The position numbers were made by a program, and so were the translations under genes. This document shows, one piece after another, positions 38,062-44,696 of a stretch of 44,696 nt of DNA (position 1 is the first letter of the stretch; the number at the start of each line of letters is the position of its first letter). This DNA is from Xanthobacteraceae bacterium. GTDB taxonomy: Bacteria > Pseudomonadota > Alphaproteobacteria > Rhizobiales > Xanthobacteraceae. Below the pieces are notes generated by a model, which was given only the letters and a program-made list of their open reading frames with translations, did not search any database and had not been told where the DNA came from. The stretch lies in contig JASHQI010000244.1 in assembly GCA_030037645.1 (NCBI GenBank), positions 1 to 44,696 on the forward strand. The letters run 5' to 3'.

Positions 38062-38328
38062 CTATTGACCGAGCTTTGCGATGCGGTGGGTCAGCCTCGA
38101 GACTTTGCGACGCGCGGCATTGCGGTGAACGATTCCGCTCTGCGCCGCGCGAATGATGGCCGGTTCGGCTTCGGCCATGGCGGCGAGGGCGGCGCCGCGA
38201 TCGCCCGCCGAAATCGCCTCCTCGACTTTCCGCACAGCGCTTCGCACGCGCGTGCGGCGCGATTTATTGATCACGGTACGGCGGGCGATTTGCCGCGCCG
38301 CCTTTCTGGCGGATTTGGTGTTGGCCAT
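38062..38328 (-). CDS. rpsT: 30S ribosomal protein S20
   Basis: An 88-residue, strongly basic small-subunit protein. [17 protein letters not shown] is the family start, followed by [16 protein letters not shown] and [19 protein letters not shown], which holds the signature G-x-x-H-x-N-x-A-x-R-x-x-S-R. Length is normal. It has its own strong promoter (38422–38450) and its own terminator (37845–37870). Only a weak Shine-Dalgarno is seen before the ATG. Confidence 0.98.
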   Translation of the reverse strand: MANTKSARKAARQIARRTVINKSRRTRVRSAVRKVEEAISAGDRGAALAAMAEAEPAIIRAAQSGIVHRNAARRKVSRLTHRIAKLGQ

Positions 38329-38421
38329 CAGTTATCGGACCATGACTTCTCGGACGAGATCCTGTCGAACGTGTGTTGTCGTGAGCAAGCACAAGCGAAA
38401 CTTGGTCTCGCGTGCGTGGCG

Positions 38422-38450
38422 CTTATAGGGGCGCGAGGCGCCGCCGTCAA
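38422..38450 (-). promoter_or_regulatory. Sigma-70-type promoter of rpsT
   Basis: TTGACG (38450–38445), a 17-base spacer and TATAAG (38427–38422) match consensus at 5 of 6 in each box. The predicted start near 38415 gives an 87-base leader. Confidence 0.75.
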
Positions 38451-38510
38451 CGCCGAGGACGTCGGTTGGTAGCATCGGTGGGGTCAGTAATTGTTTCGGA
38501 TCAAGGCCGC

Positions 38511-39410
38511 CTAGACCGGTTGTCTCGCCCGCACGGCTTCATAGCCCGCCACGACGCCCGCGCGGTCCGACGCGGGGAAGGGTGACAGCGGCGGGGTGAC
38601 CCTTGCCCATTGCGGCTGGTGATGGATGTGGGCGAGGAGCGCCTTCACGCCTGGGACCAGCGGCTTGCCGTCGAACAATCGACGGATCGCCACCGCTTCG
38701 GCGAGTGCGGCCGCGTCGCCGGTGCGATAGGCGCGCGCACAGAGGTCGGCGTTCAGGTTGGCGGTCGCCGAGATGCAGCCGGCGAAAGGGCCGGATCGGG
38801 CTTGCAGCAGTGCCGCTTCGGTCGAGGGGAAGACGCAAAAACGCGGTGCGATGCCCGCCGCCTCGCGCGCAAAGGCCATGTCGCCGGAAGAATCTTTGAG
38901 CCCGACGATACGTTCGCCGAAACAATCGAGCAGGCGATGGATCAGCGCGACGTGCCAGTGCAAGCCGGATTGGGCCGGAAAATGATAAAGGTAGATCGGG
39001 ATCGGCTGCACGGCGGTCGCCTTTACGATCGCCTCGATCCCGGCAACGAGCCCGTCATCGGGCACGCCCTTATAGTAGAATGGCGGTAGCACGAGCGCGC
39101 CGGCAAAGCCGAGCGCGGCGGCGTGTTTGGTGAGCGCGATGGCGTCTGCGAGTGCGGCGGCGCCGGTCCCGACCATCATCCGGTCAAGCGGCAGGCGGCT
39201 TTCGGCATATGCGGTCATGACGCGGCAGCGCTGCTCGAGCGAGAACGAGGTCGCTTCCCCGGTCGTGCCCAGAACATTGAGGCCGTCGCAACCGTTGTCG
39301 AGAAGGAAGCGAGCTAATGCGACCGAGCGCGCGCTGTCGGGCTCGCCGTTCTCGTCAATCGCCGTTGCGATAGCGGCAATCACGCCGCGGAGTGTCTTTG
39401 CGGGGGCCAT
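38511..39410 (-). CDS. DHDPS/NAL-family aldolase (not DapA itself)
   Basis: A 299-residue class I aldolase-family TIM barrel. Seen: NVLGTTGEATSFSLEQR (about 42–58), the Tyr in IPIYLYHFPAQSG (about 138) and the Schiff-base Lys in RIVGLKDSSGDM (about 170). These place it in the dihydrodipicolinate synthase / N-acetylneuraminate lyase superfamily. The true DapA sequence TTGEGxT is altered, and context is catabolic, so an aldolase or dehydratase on a sugar acid is more likely. GGAG precedes the ATG. It is divergent from the bicupin gene, sharing a 147-base spacer. Confidence 0.88.
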   Translation of the reverse strand: MAPAKTLRGVIAAIATAIDENGEPDSARSVALARFLLDNGCDGLNVLGTTGEATSFSLEQRCRVMTAYAESRLPLDRMMVGTGAAALADAIALTKHAAALGFAGALVLPPFYYKGVPDDGLVAGIEAIVKATAVQPIPIYLYHFPAQSGLHWHVALIHRLLDCFGERIVGLKDSSGDMAFAREAAGIAPRFCVFPSTEAALLQARSGPFAGCISATANLNADLCARAYRTGDAAALAEAVAIRRLFDGKPLVPGVKALLAHIHHQPQWARVTPPLSPFPASDRAGVVAGYEAVRARQPV

Positions 39411-39557
39411 TAGGACTCCAGGTCCGGGGCTTGTCGAGGCTGCGTCAATAGGCGTTCCAGTAAATCAAGCCGCGCCGATGTTCAATGCAGGTTGCTTGCC
39501 GGTCGATCCGACAGTACGACTTTGCCGCCCCACTCGTCATACGATCAGGAGTACAAG

Positions 39558-40778
39558 ATGCATGAAATTACCAGCGATCATTGGCACGAGCCGGAGGGGC
39601 TGAAGAACGCGGGCGTCGGCGCATGGAAGCGGCCGAATACACCCTACGACGATTTCATGGAGGCTCAGGGCATCCCTATCTTCCGCGGCATCGGGGTTCG
39701 GCGCGTTCAGGACATGCCTCTCAAGCCATGGCCGCGGACGGGGGGTCGCGGCACCTTCATCCAGCTTTACGGTACCGAGGGTAGGTGGGGCTGCTATGTG
39801 GTCGAAGTTCCCGCTGCGGGCGCGCTCAATCCCGAAAAACATATGTACGAAGAGATCATGGTCGTGGTCGAGGGCCGCGGCACCACGGAGATCTGGGCTG
39901 ACGGCCAAGCAAGGCCGCATACTTTCGAGTGGCAGCGCGGCTCGATGTTCTCGATTCCGCTCAACACCAAGCACCGCATCATCAACGCGGCATCAAGCCC
40001 GGCGCTGATCCTGGTGGCGAGCACGGCGCCCAATGTGATGAATCTGTTCCGTGATATCGACTGGATTTTCAATTGCCCGGCTACTTTCCCATCGCGTTTT
40101 GACGGCAGCCAGGACTTCTTCAAGCCGAAGGACGACATTGTGCCCGATCCGCTGCGCGGACTGGCGCTGCGCAAAAGCAACTTCATCCCCGACATCATGA
40201 ACGCCGATCTTTACCTCGATAATCGCCGTTCGCCCGGCTATACGCGGGTTGAACCGCACATGGCGAACAACGTGTTCTATGGCTTTGTCGGCGAGCACAA
40301 GACCGGGCGCTATTCCAAGGCGCATGCGCACATGTCAGCTGCCGTCCTCGTTTGCCTCAAGGGTAAGGGGTACACCTACACTTGGCCGCGCGCCGACGGC
40401 ATGACGCCGTGGAAGGACGGCAAGACGCAAAACATTTACCGGCAGGATTACGAACCGGTCGGTCTCGTTACGGCCGCGCCATATGGCGGTGATTGGTTCC
40501 ACGCTCACTTCGGCATCAGTAAAGAGCCGCTGCGGTTGATTGGCTGGTATGGCCCCAACAATCATCGCAAGGACAAAGCGGGCGTGCCCGGCGAAAAGGA
40601 CACTGACGAAGGCGCCATCGACGTGACCGAAGGCGGCACTGCGATTCCGTATTGGCTGGAAGATCCGTTCCTGCGCAAGGAATACGAAGAGACGCTTGAG
40701 AAGGAAGGCGTCACGTCACAGATGGGCGAAGAGCTCTATCGCGAGCCGGCCGGCTATCGTGAAACGGTCGTTGTGTGA
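39558..40778 (+). CDS. Bicupin protein, possible dioxygenase or isomerase
   Basis: A 406-residue protein with two cupin folds. The first (about 80–170) has HMYEEIMVVVEGRGTTEIW and PLNTKHRIIN; the second (about 245–350) has HAHMSAAVLVCLKGKGYTYTW and GDWFHAHF. Both keep several His/Glu ligands, so both may bind metal. It is related to cupin proteins often found beside TTT-type binding proteins; the reaction is not known. No signal peptide is seen. AGGAG lies seven bases before the ATG at 39558, which decides the start. Its stop overlaps the next gene's GTG as GTGA. Confidence 0.85.
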   Translation: MHEITSDHWHEPEGLKNAGVGAWKRPNTPYDDFMEAQGIPIFRGIGVRRVQDMPLKPWPRTGGRGTFIQLYGTEGRWGCYVVEVPAAGALNPEKHMYEEIMVVVEGRGTTEIWADGQARPHTFEWQRGSMFSIPLNTKHRIINAASSPALILVASTAPNVMNLFRDIDWIFNCPATFPSRFDGSQDFFKPKDDIVPDPLRGLALRKSNFIPDIMNADLYLDNRRSPGYTRVEPHMANNVFYGFVGEHKTGRYSKAHAHMSAAVLVCLKGKGYTYTWPRADGMTPWKDGKTQNIYRQDYEPVGLVTAAPYGGDWFHAHFGISKEPLRLIGWYGPNNHRKDKAGVPGEKDTDEGAIDVTEGGTAIPYWLEDPFLRKEYEETLEKEGVTSQMGEELYREPAGYRETVVV

Positions 40779-41803
40779 GGACCGCCGCGCGAGCCGTTGT
40801 GCTGACGCGACTCGTATTGGTCGCGATATTGATGCTGGTTGGCCGCGCGGTTTGCGCCGAGGATGGCGCAACCTTTTATTCCGGCAAAATAATGAGGTTC
40901 ATCGTCGGAATGCCGCCGGGCGGAGGTGCCGATGCCTATGCAAGGCTGGTACAGCGCCATCTGGCGCAGCACTTGCCAGGCGCACCGTCCATCGTTGTGG
41001 AGAACATGCCTGGCGCCGGCAGCCTGAAATCGGTCGAGTACCTCGATTCGCAGCCTGACGACGGAACCGCAATGGCGACTTTCAGCTCGGGCCTTCTGAC
41101 GGAGTCGGTGGCTGCACCTAAGCGCGTCAAGGTCGATTTCAGGAAATTCGCTTGGATCGGAAACGTCAGCGAGGACGTTCGGGTCTGTTACCTCTGGCAC
41201 ACGCTGGGAGTGCACAACTGGCACGACCTGCTGGCGCGGCAGCAGGTGGTTTTCGCGGCTTCCGCGACCGGGACCGCGGGCAATGTTGAAAGCGCCATGC
41301 TGCGCGACTTATTCGGCGTCAAGCTGACGCGGGTGCAGGGTTATCCTGGCAGTGCCGCCAAGCGGCTGGCGATCGAAAGGGGCGAAGTCGAAGGCGATTG
41401 CGGTGGCTGGACGGAGATACCGGAGGATTGGCTGCGCGACCACAGAATTGATGTCTTGGTCCGCTTGTCGTCGCTCCTCCTGCCCGGCATGGATGCGAAA
41501 GTCCCGTTCGCCGGCGATCTCCTCAAGTCTCAGCGCGATCGCCAGGTTTTCAACTTCCTGATGGCTCCGGAAAAGCTTGGTCGGCTGTTCATGGTGTCGG
41601 GCCGCGTACCGGCGGACCACGTGGCCGCGCTGCGCAAAGCGTTTGACGCCATGGTCGCCGATCCGCTGTTTCGCAATGACGCGAATAGCCTTCGCCTCAC
41701 CGTCACTCCCATGCAGGGGCAAGAAGTCGCACGCGAGGTTGCGGCACTTTATGCGGCGCCGCCGGATCTCGTGGCGAGAGCCAAAGCAATTTCTGGTGAA
41801 TAG
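40775..41803 (+). CDS. Divergent Bug/TTT-type periplasmic binding protein
   Basis: A 342-residue tripartite tricarboxylate transporter receptor-like protein. The signal peptide ends about residue 28 (VCA-ED). The mature part has IMRFIVGMPPGGGADAYAR, PGAPSIVVENMPGAGSLKS, a Gly/Ala/Thr hinge FAASATGTAGNVESAML and the GYPGSAAKRLAIERGEVEGD segment. It is less typical than the Bug protein at 22931–23917 (VGFGAGGGTD is replaced by VGMPPGGGAD). The GTG start overlaps the bicupin stop by four bases, so the two are translationally coupled and probably serve one substrate. No membrane TctAB genes are near. Confidence 0.88.
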   Translation: MRTAARAVVLTRLVLVAILMLVGRAVCAEDGATFYSGKIMRFIVGMPPGGGADAYARLVQRHLAQHLPGAPSIVVENMPGAGSLKSVEYLDSQPDDGTAMATFSSGLLTESVAAPKRVKVDFRKFAWIGNVSEDVRVCYLWHTLGVHNWHDLLARQQVVFAASATGTAGNVESAMLRDLFGVKLTRVQGYPGSAAKRLAIERGEVEGDCGGWTEIPEDWLRDHRIDVLVRLSSLLLPGMDAKVPFAGDLLKSQRDRQVFNFLMAPEKLGRLFMVSGRVPADHVAALRKAFDAMVADPLFRNDANSLRLTVTPMQGQEVAREVAALYAAPPDLVARAKAISGE

Positions 41804-41909
41804 GCATGCCGCGGCGCGCCTCGTCTCACGGAACTGCCGCTCGCCGTATTCGTGGATGACCCGCGCTGTCATCGTCAATTTGCCGAAGCAGCCCGACCAG
41901 ACCTTTGCG

Positions 41910-42533
41910 ATGCCGTCATTCGATCTGTTCAGCATCGGCCATTCCAATATTCCGATTGCGCGCTTCATAGCGTTGCTGCAGGCCTCAGGCGTGAATGCGA
42001 TCGCCGACGTGCGCTCGACGCCGTTCTCGCGGTTCTGTCCGTGGTTCTCGGGCAAGCCGCTGACTGCGACTTTGGCGCAGAAGGGCATGAGCTACTTTGC
42101 CTATGGCGAGGCCCTTGGCGGCCGGCCGCGCGACGCGGCATTTTATTGCGACGGCATCGCCGACTATGAGGCCATGGCGCAGCACGACGAGTTCAAAGCC
42201 GGGCTCGATCGCCTGCTCGCCGATGCGGCGCAGTCGCGGCTCTGCCTGATGTGCGCGGAGCGCGAGCCGCTCGACTGCCACCGCTGCCTGCTGGTGACGC
42301 GGGCGCTGGCGGCGCGCGGCGTCGCGGTCGGCCATATTCTGCACGACGGTGCGATCGAGCCGCATGGCGCTACCGAGCAGCGGCTGCTGGCGCTCGACGG
42401 CGCGGCCAGCGACCTCTTCGCAACTGGACACGGTGAGCGACTCGCGGCAGCGTATCGCCGCCGCGCCGGCGCCGTCGCCTATCGCGCGAAGGCGCCGCAA
42501 GGGGGCGGACCGTTGGTGAAAGGTCGATCATGA
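41910..42533 (+). CDS. DUF488 domain protein
   Basis: A 207-residue cytoplasmic protein with the DUF488 pattern: FDLFSIGHSNIPIARFIALL (4–23), IADVRSTPFSRFCPWF (about 32–47), and LCLMCAEREPLDCHRCLL (about 120–137) with the conserved C-x-E-x-x-P-x-x-C-H-R. Its function is unknown. The ATG at 41910 gives the family's length; an ATG at 41856 is possible. It starts 107 bases after the Bug gene, with only a weak ribosome site, and overlaps the next gene as ATGA. Confidence 0.9.
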   Translation: MPSFDLFSIGHSNIPIARFIALLQASGVNAIADVRSTPFSRFCPWFSGKPLTATLAQKGMSYFAYGEALGGRPRDAAFYCDGIADYEAMAQHDEFKAGLDRLLADAAQSRLCLMCAEREPLDCHRCLLVTRALAARGVAVGHILHDGAIEPHGATEQRLLALDGAASDLFATGHGERLAAAYRRRAGAVAYRAKAPQGGGPLVKGRS

Positions 42534-43507
42534 TGGCCCCGTTACGCGTGCTTCTCGTCGTGGTGCTCATCGGGATCGCTCCGGCGCTCGCGCAGGAGAT
42601 CCAACAGCAGTTCGGGCCGGTGCCCGATACCGACACCCGCGATCCGACGCCGCCCGGAACGCTCAATCCGGAACCGCTGCCGCCGCTCGCAAATCCCAAT
42701 TCGCCGCCGACGCCGGCCAAGGAATTGTTTGCGCGCAAGACCGAGCCGCTCGCCGGCCCCGCGCGCTCGATTGGCTCCTATGCCGATGGCTGCCTCGCCG
42801 GCGCCGTACCGCTGCCGATCACCGGGCCGTCCTGGCAGGTCATGCGGCTGTCGCGCAACCGCAATTGGGGCAATCCGAAACTCGTCGCCTTCATCGAACG
42901 CGTCGCCAACAAGGCCAAGAAGGTCGGCTGGAACGGGCTTCTGATCGGCGACATGGCGCAGCCACGCGGCGGCCCGATGATCAATTGCCATTCCAGCCAT
43001 CAGATCGGGCTCGATGTCGACATCTGGTTCATGGCGATGCCCAATCGCGTGATGTCGCGCGCGGAGCGCGAATTCGACAACGCCGTCGATATGGTGTCGG
43101 AGGACGGCCTCGGAGTTAACCCGAAGGTCTGGACGCCGACGCGCACCGCGCTGGTCCGCACCGTGGCGCAGGATCCCGACACCACGCGCATCTTCGTCAA
43201 CGCCGCGATCAAGAAGGAGATGTGCGAGGAGACAGCCGGCTCAGATCGCAAGTGGCTGGCAAAAGTGCGGCCATGGTGGGGACACGCCGAGCATTTTCAC
43301 GTCCGCATCAGTTGTCCGCCCGACAGCAAGCAATGCAAGGCGCAGCCGCCGGTGCCGCCTGGCGACGGCTGCGGCCACGCGCTCGATTACTGGTTCAAAA
43401 AGTCAGTGCTGCATCCGCCGCCGCCGAAAGTGCCGTCCAAGCCGGCCCACGCAATGACGCTCGCCGCCTTGCCGGCCGCGTGCCGCGCGGTGGTGAAGGC
43501 GCCGTGA
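42530..43507 (+). CDS. mepA: Penicillin-insensitive murein endopeptidase (M74)
   Basis: A 325-residue periplasmic LAS-type metalloendopeptidase that cuts D-alanyl-meso-diaminopimelyl cross-links in peptidoglycan. Signal peptide 1–21 (ALA-QE). A proline-rich linker (30–70) follows. The catalytic domain has GDMAQPRGGPM, then the zinc ligands in HSSHQIGLDVDIWFM and WWGHAEHFHVRISCP, and the Cys-rich end DGCGHALDYWF. It overlaps the DUF488 stop by four bases. Its C-terminal tail (305–325) is alanine-rich. Confidence 0.94.
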   Translation: MMAPLRVLLVVVLIGIAPALAQEIQQQFGPVPDTDTRDPTPPGTLNPEPLPPLANPNSPPTPAKELFARKTEPLAGPARSIGSYADGCLAGAVPLPITGPSWQVMRLSRNRNWGNPKLVAFIERVANKAKKVGWNGLLIGDMAQPRGGPMINCHSSHQIGLDVDIWFMAMPNRVMSRAEREFDNAVDMVSEDGLGVNPKVWTPTRTALVRTVAQDPDTTRIFVNAAIKKEMCEETAGSDRKWLAKVRPWWGHAEHFHVRISCPPDSKQCKAQPPVPPGDGCGHALDYWFKKSVLHPPPPKVPSKPAHAMTLAALPAACRAVVKAP

Positions 43508-43608
43508 CGACTTGATCGCCTCACTTATCCGGCTCTGTCGTTCGACAGCAATATTTCCAAAAAACCGGCGCTTGTCCTATTCAAGCCACGCGGCGTTGCG
43601 ATCACGCG

Positions 43609-44187
43609 CTAAATGCCGATCGTGCCGAATACGGCGCGCTGAGCGGCAGTGGCGGCGTAAGTCAGCACGAACGCGCAGACGACGACCGCGATCGTGTAGA
43701 TTGGGGCTGTCTGCGCCGACGGTTTCATCAGGCGCGGCAGGCCTGTCGAAAGAACGTAGGCGCCGAAGAAGCCGGTGAGCACGAGGAAGTGCAATCCCGG
43801 CAACAACAGAAAAATTCCGGCGAGCCAAACCGGCGTATAGGAATAGACCGCGAGCTTGAATGCACTGGCAAAATCTTTTTGGCCGCCGAATAACGGCGCA
43901 GCCAAGTTGATGATGAGCCCAAGCAGCAGCATGATGACGAAGCTTTCCGCATAACCGAAAATTGCGCCGAGCAGTCCATCGAGGATCGGCGCCCGCACGG
44001 AACCCACTCCGGATACCTGCGCGCCAATGAGGCTTGAGCCGATGAAACCAAACAGCGCCGGGACGAGACCAAGCAAGGCGACGTAGCGACTCAACAGAAA
44101 GGCCGGATCGCCGGATTCTTCCTCGATCAGTTGCCATTCCGTGAGCGGATCGATGAGCATGGCCGTTGCGCGGATGGTCGCGTTCAT
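43609..44187 (-). CDS. Yip1-family membrane protein
   Basis: A 192-residue inner-membrane protein with about five helices, matching the bacterial YIP1/DUF1282-like family: EWQLIEEESGDPAFLLSRYVA (N-terminal amphipathic part), GAQVSGVGSVRAPILDGLL, and NLAAPLFGGQKDFASAFKLAVYSYTPVWLAGIF (split). The function in bacteria is unknown. Its ATG overlaps the stop of the GMC gene by four bases. Confidence 0.88.
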   Translation of the reverse strand: MNATIRATAMLIDPLTEWQLIEEESGDPAFLLSRYVALLGLVPALFGFIGSSLIGAQVSGVGSVRAPILDGLLGAIFGYAESFVIMLLLGLIINLAAPLFGGQKDFASAFKLAVYSYTPVWLAGIFLLLPGLHFLVLTGFFGAYVLSTGLPRLMKPSAQTAPIYTIAVVVCAFVLTYAATAAQRAVFGTIGI

Positions 44188-44696
44188 GACGACGACCTTC
44201 TGGCGTCATCGCGTACCATCGCGGCGCCCTTTTCTGCGATCATCATCGTCGGAGCGTTGGTATTGCCGGACGTGATCGCCGGCATGACGGAGGCGTCGAT
44301 GACGCGCAGCCGATCGATTCCGGCGACGCGCAGGCGCTCATCGACCACCATGAGCGGATCGCTGGCAAGTCCCATTTTCGCGGTGCCGACAGGATGGAAA
44401 ATGGTGGTGCCGATGTCGCCGGCGGCCTTTTCCAGCGACTGCTTGTCGTCGGGCACCTGGGTGCCGGGCAAATATTCGTCGGGATGATAGGGCGCCAGTG
44501 CCGCCTGTGCGGCAATGCGGCGCGTCAGGCGAATGGCGCTCGCCGCGATGCGGCGATCCTGCTCGGTCGAGAGATAATTCGGCCTGATGACCGGTGCATC
44601 GGACGCGTCAGACGAACGCAGGTGCACGAATCCGCGGCTGGTCGGCTGCAGGTTGGCGACGCTGGCGGTGAAGGCGGGAAACTTATGCAGCGGCTC
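44184..44696 (-). CDS. GMC-family oxidoreductase, C-terminal part (5' end beyond window)
   Basis: The frame is open to the right edge, so the N-terminal FAD domain is outside. The visible 170 residues match the GMC C-terminal region: FTASVANLQPTSRGFVHLRS, PVIRPNYLSTEQDRRIAASA, IFHPVGTAKMG with the catalytic His, and the closing SGNTNAPTMMIAEKGA. Relatives include choline dehydrogenase and alcohol dehydrogenases; the substrate is not visible here. Translationally coupled to the Yip1 gene. Confidence 0.9.
   Translation of the reverse strand, partial: EPLHKFPAFTASVANLQPTSRGFVHLRSSDASDAPVIRPNYLSTEQDRRIAASAIRLTRRIAAQAALAPYHPDEYLPGTQVPDDKQSLEKAAGDIGTTIFHPVGTAKMGLASDPLMVVDERLRVAGIDRLRVIDASVMPAITSGNTNAPTMMIAEKGAAMVRDDARRSSS

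Noticed and set aside
43535-43548. Perfect palindrome CTGTCG-TT-CGACAG between mepA and the Yip1 gene
   Set aside because: Loop of two bases and no T-run in either direction; too weak to call a terminator.

Overview
The window is a chromosomal segment of an alphaproteobacterium, most likely a member of the Hyphomicrobiales (Rhizobiales) near the Nitrobacteraceae/Xanthobacteraceae. This is inferred from the rhizobial gene order lnt–phrR-like–metK–trmB and rimP–nusA–ylxR–infB–rbfA–truB–rpsO–pnp, from the linkage rpsT–dnaA–dnaN–recF–gyrB, from the high GC content, from a DUF2336 protein, from two Bug/TTT-type substrate-binding proteins, and from two degenerate copies of an intergenic palindrome of a type I recall from Bradyrhizobium relatives. 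No tRNA, rRNA, CRISPR array, insertion sequence or prophage is visible.

Layout. 1–2389 (+): the 3' part of an EmrA-type adaptor gene and a complete EmrB-type drug exporter. 2390–2889: a non-coding stretch with a hairpin, a palindromic repeat, a well-primed 37-residue ORF and the pnp terminator. 2890–12743 (-): the translation/RNA-metabolism operon, read rimP, nusA, ylxR, infB, rbfA, truB, rpsO, pnp, preceded by a promoter and a leader with an intrinsic terminator that looks like an attenuator. 13010–14086 (+): a DUF2336 gene behind an inverted tandem repeat. 14096–22766 (-): miaB, phoH, ybeY, corC-like, lnt, phrR-like, metK, trmB, many translationally coupled. 22931–23917 (-): a Bug-type binding protein where I would expect fur in related genomes. 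24087–27009 (-): trpS, a NifU-like protein, tsaB, rimI. 27124–29153 (+): an adenosine kinase-type PfkB gene and an unknown anchored protein separated by a fold-back-rich spacer. 29193–36918 (-): dnaA, dnaN, recF, a small ORF, gyrB and an isoprenylcysteine methyltransferase-like protein. 36919–38061: a 1.1 kb non-coding interval upstream of dnaA, rich in GANTC sites. 38062–44696: rpsT, then an accessory block with a DHDPS-like aldolase, a divergent bicupin–Bug–DUF488–MepA run, a Yip1 protein and a truncated GMC oxidoreductase.

How it works together. Most of the window is core machinery: ribosome assembly and translation initiation (RimP, RbfA, IF2, S15, S20, YbeY), RNA modification and decay (TruB, MiaB, TrmB, TsaB, PNPase), transcription elongation (NusA), SAM synthesis, lipoprotein acylation, and replication initiation. 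The long run of leftward genes fits a replichore moving left from an origin near dnaA. The right end and the isolated Bug gene look like metabolic accessory content.

No clearly new multi-gene system is visible. The signals most worth checking are the GANTC-rich region upstream of dnaA, the rimP leader, two small ORFs (2564–2677 and 32503–32700), the Bug gene at the expected fur position, and the fold-back spacer at 28136–28300.
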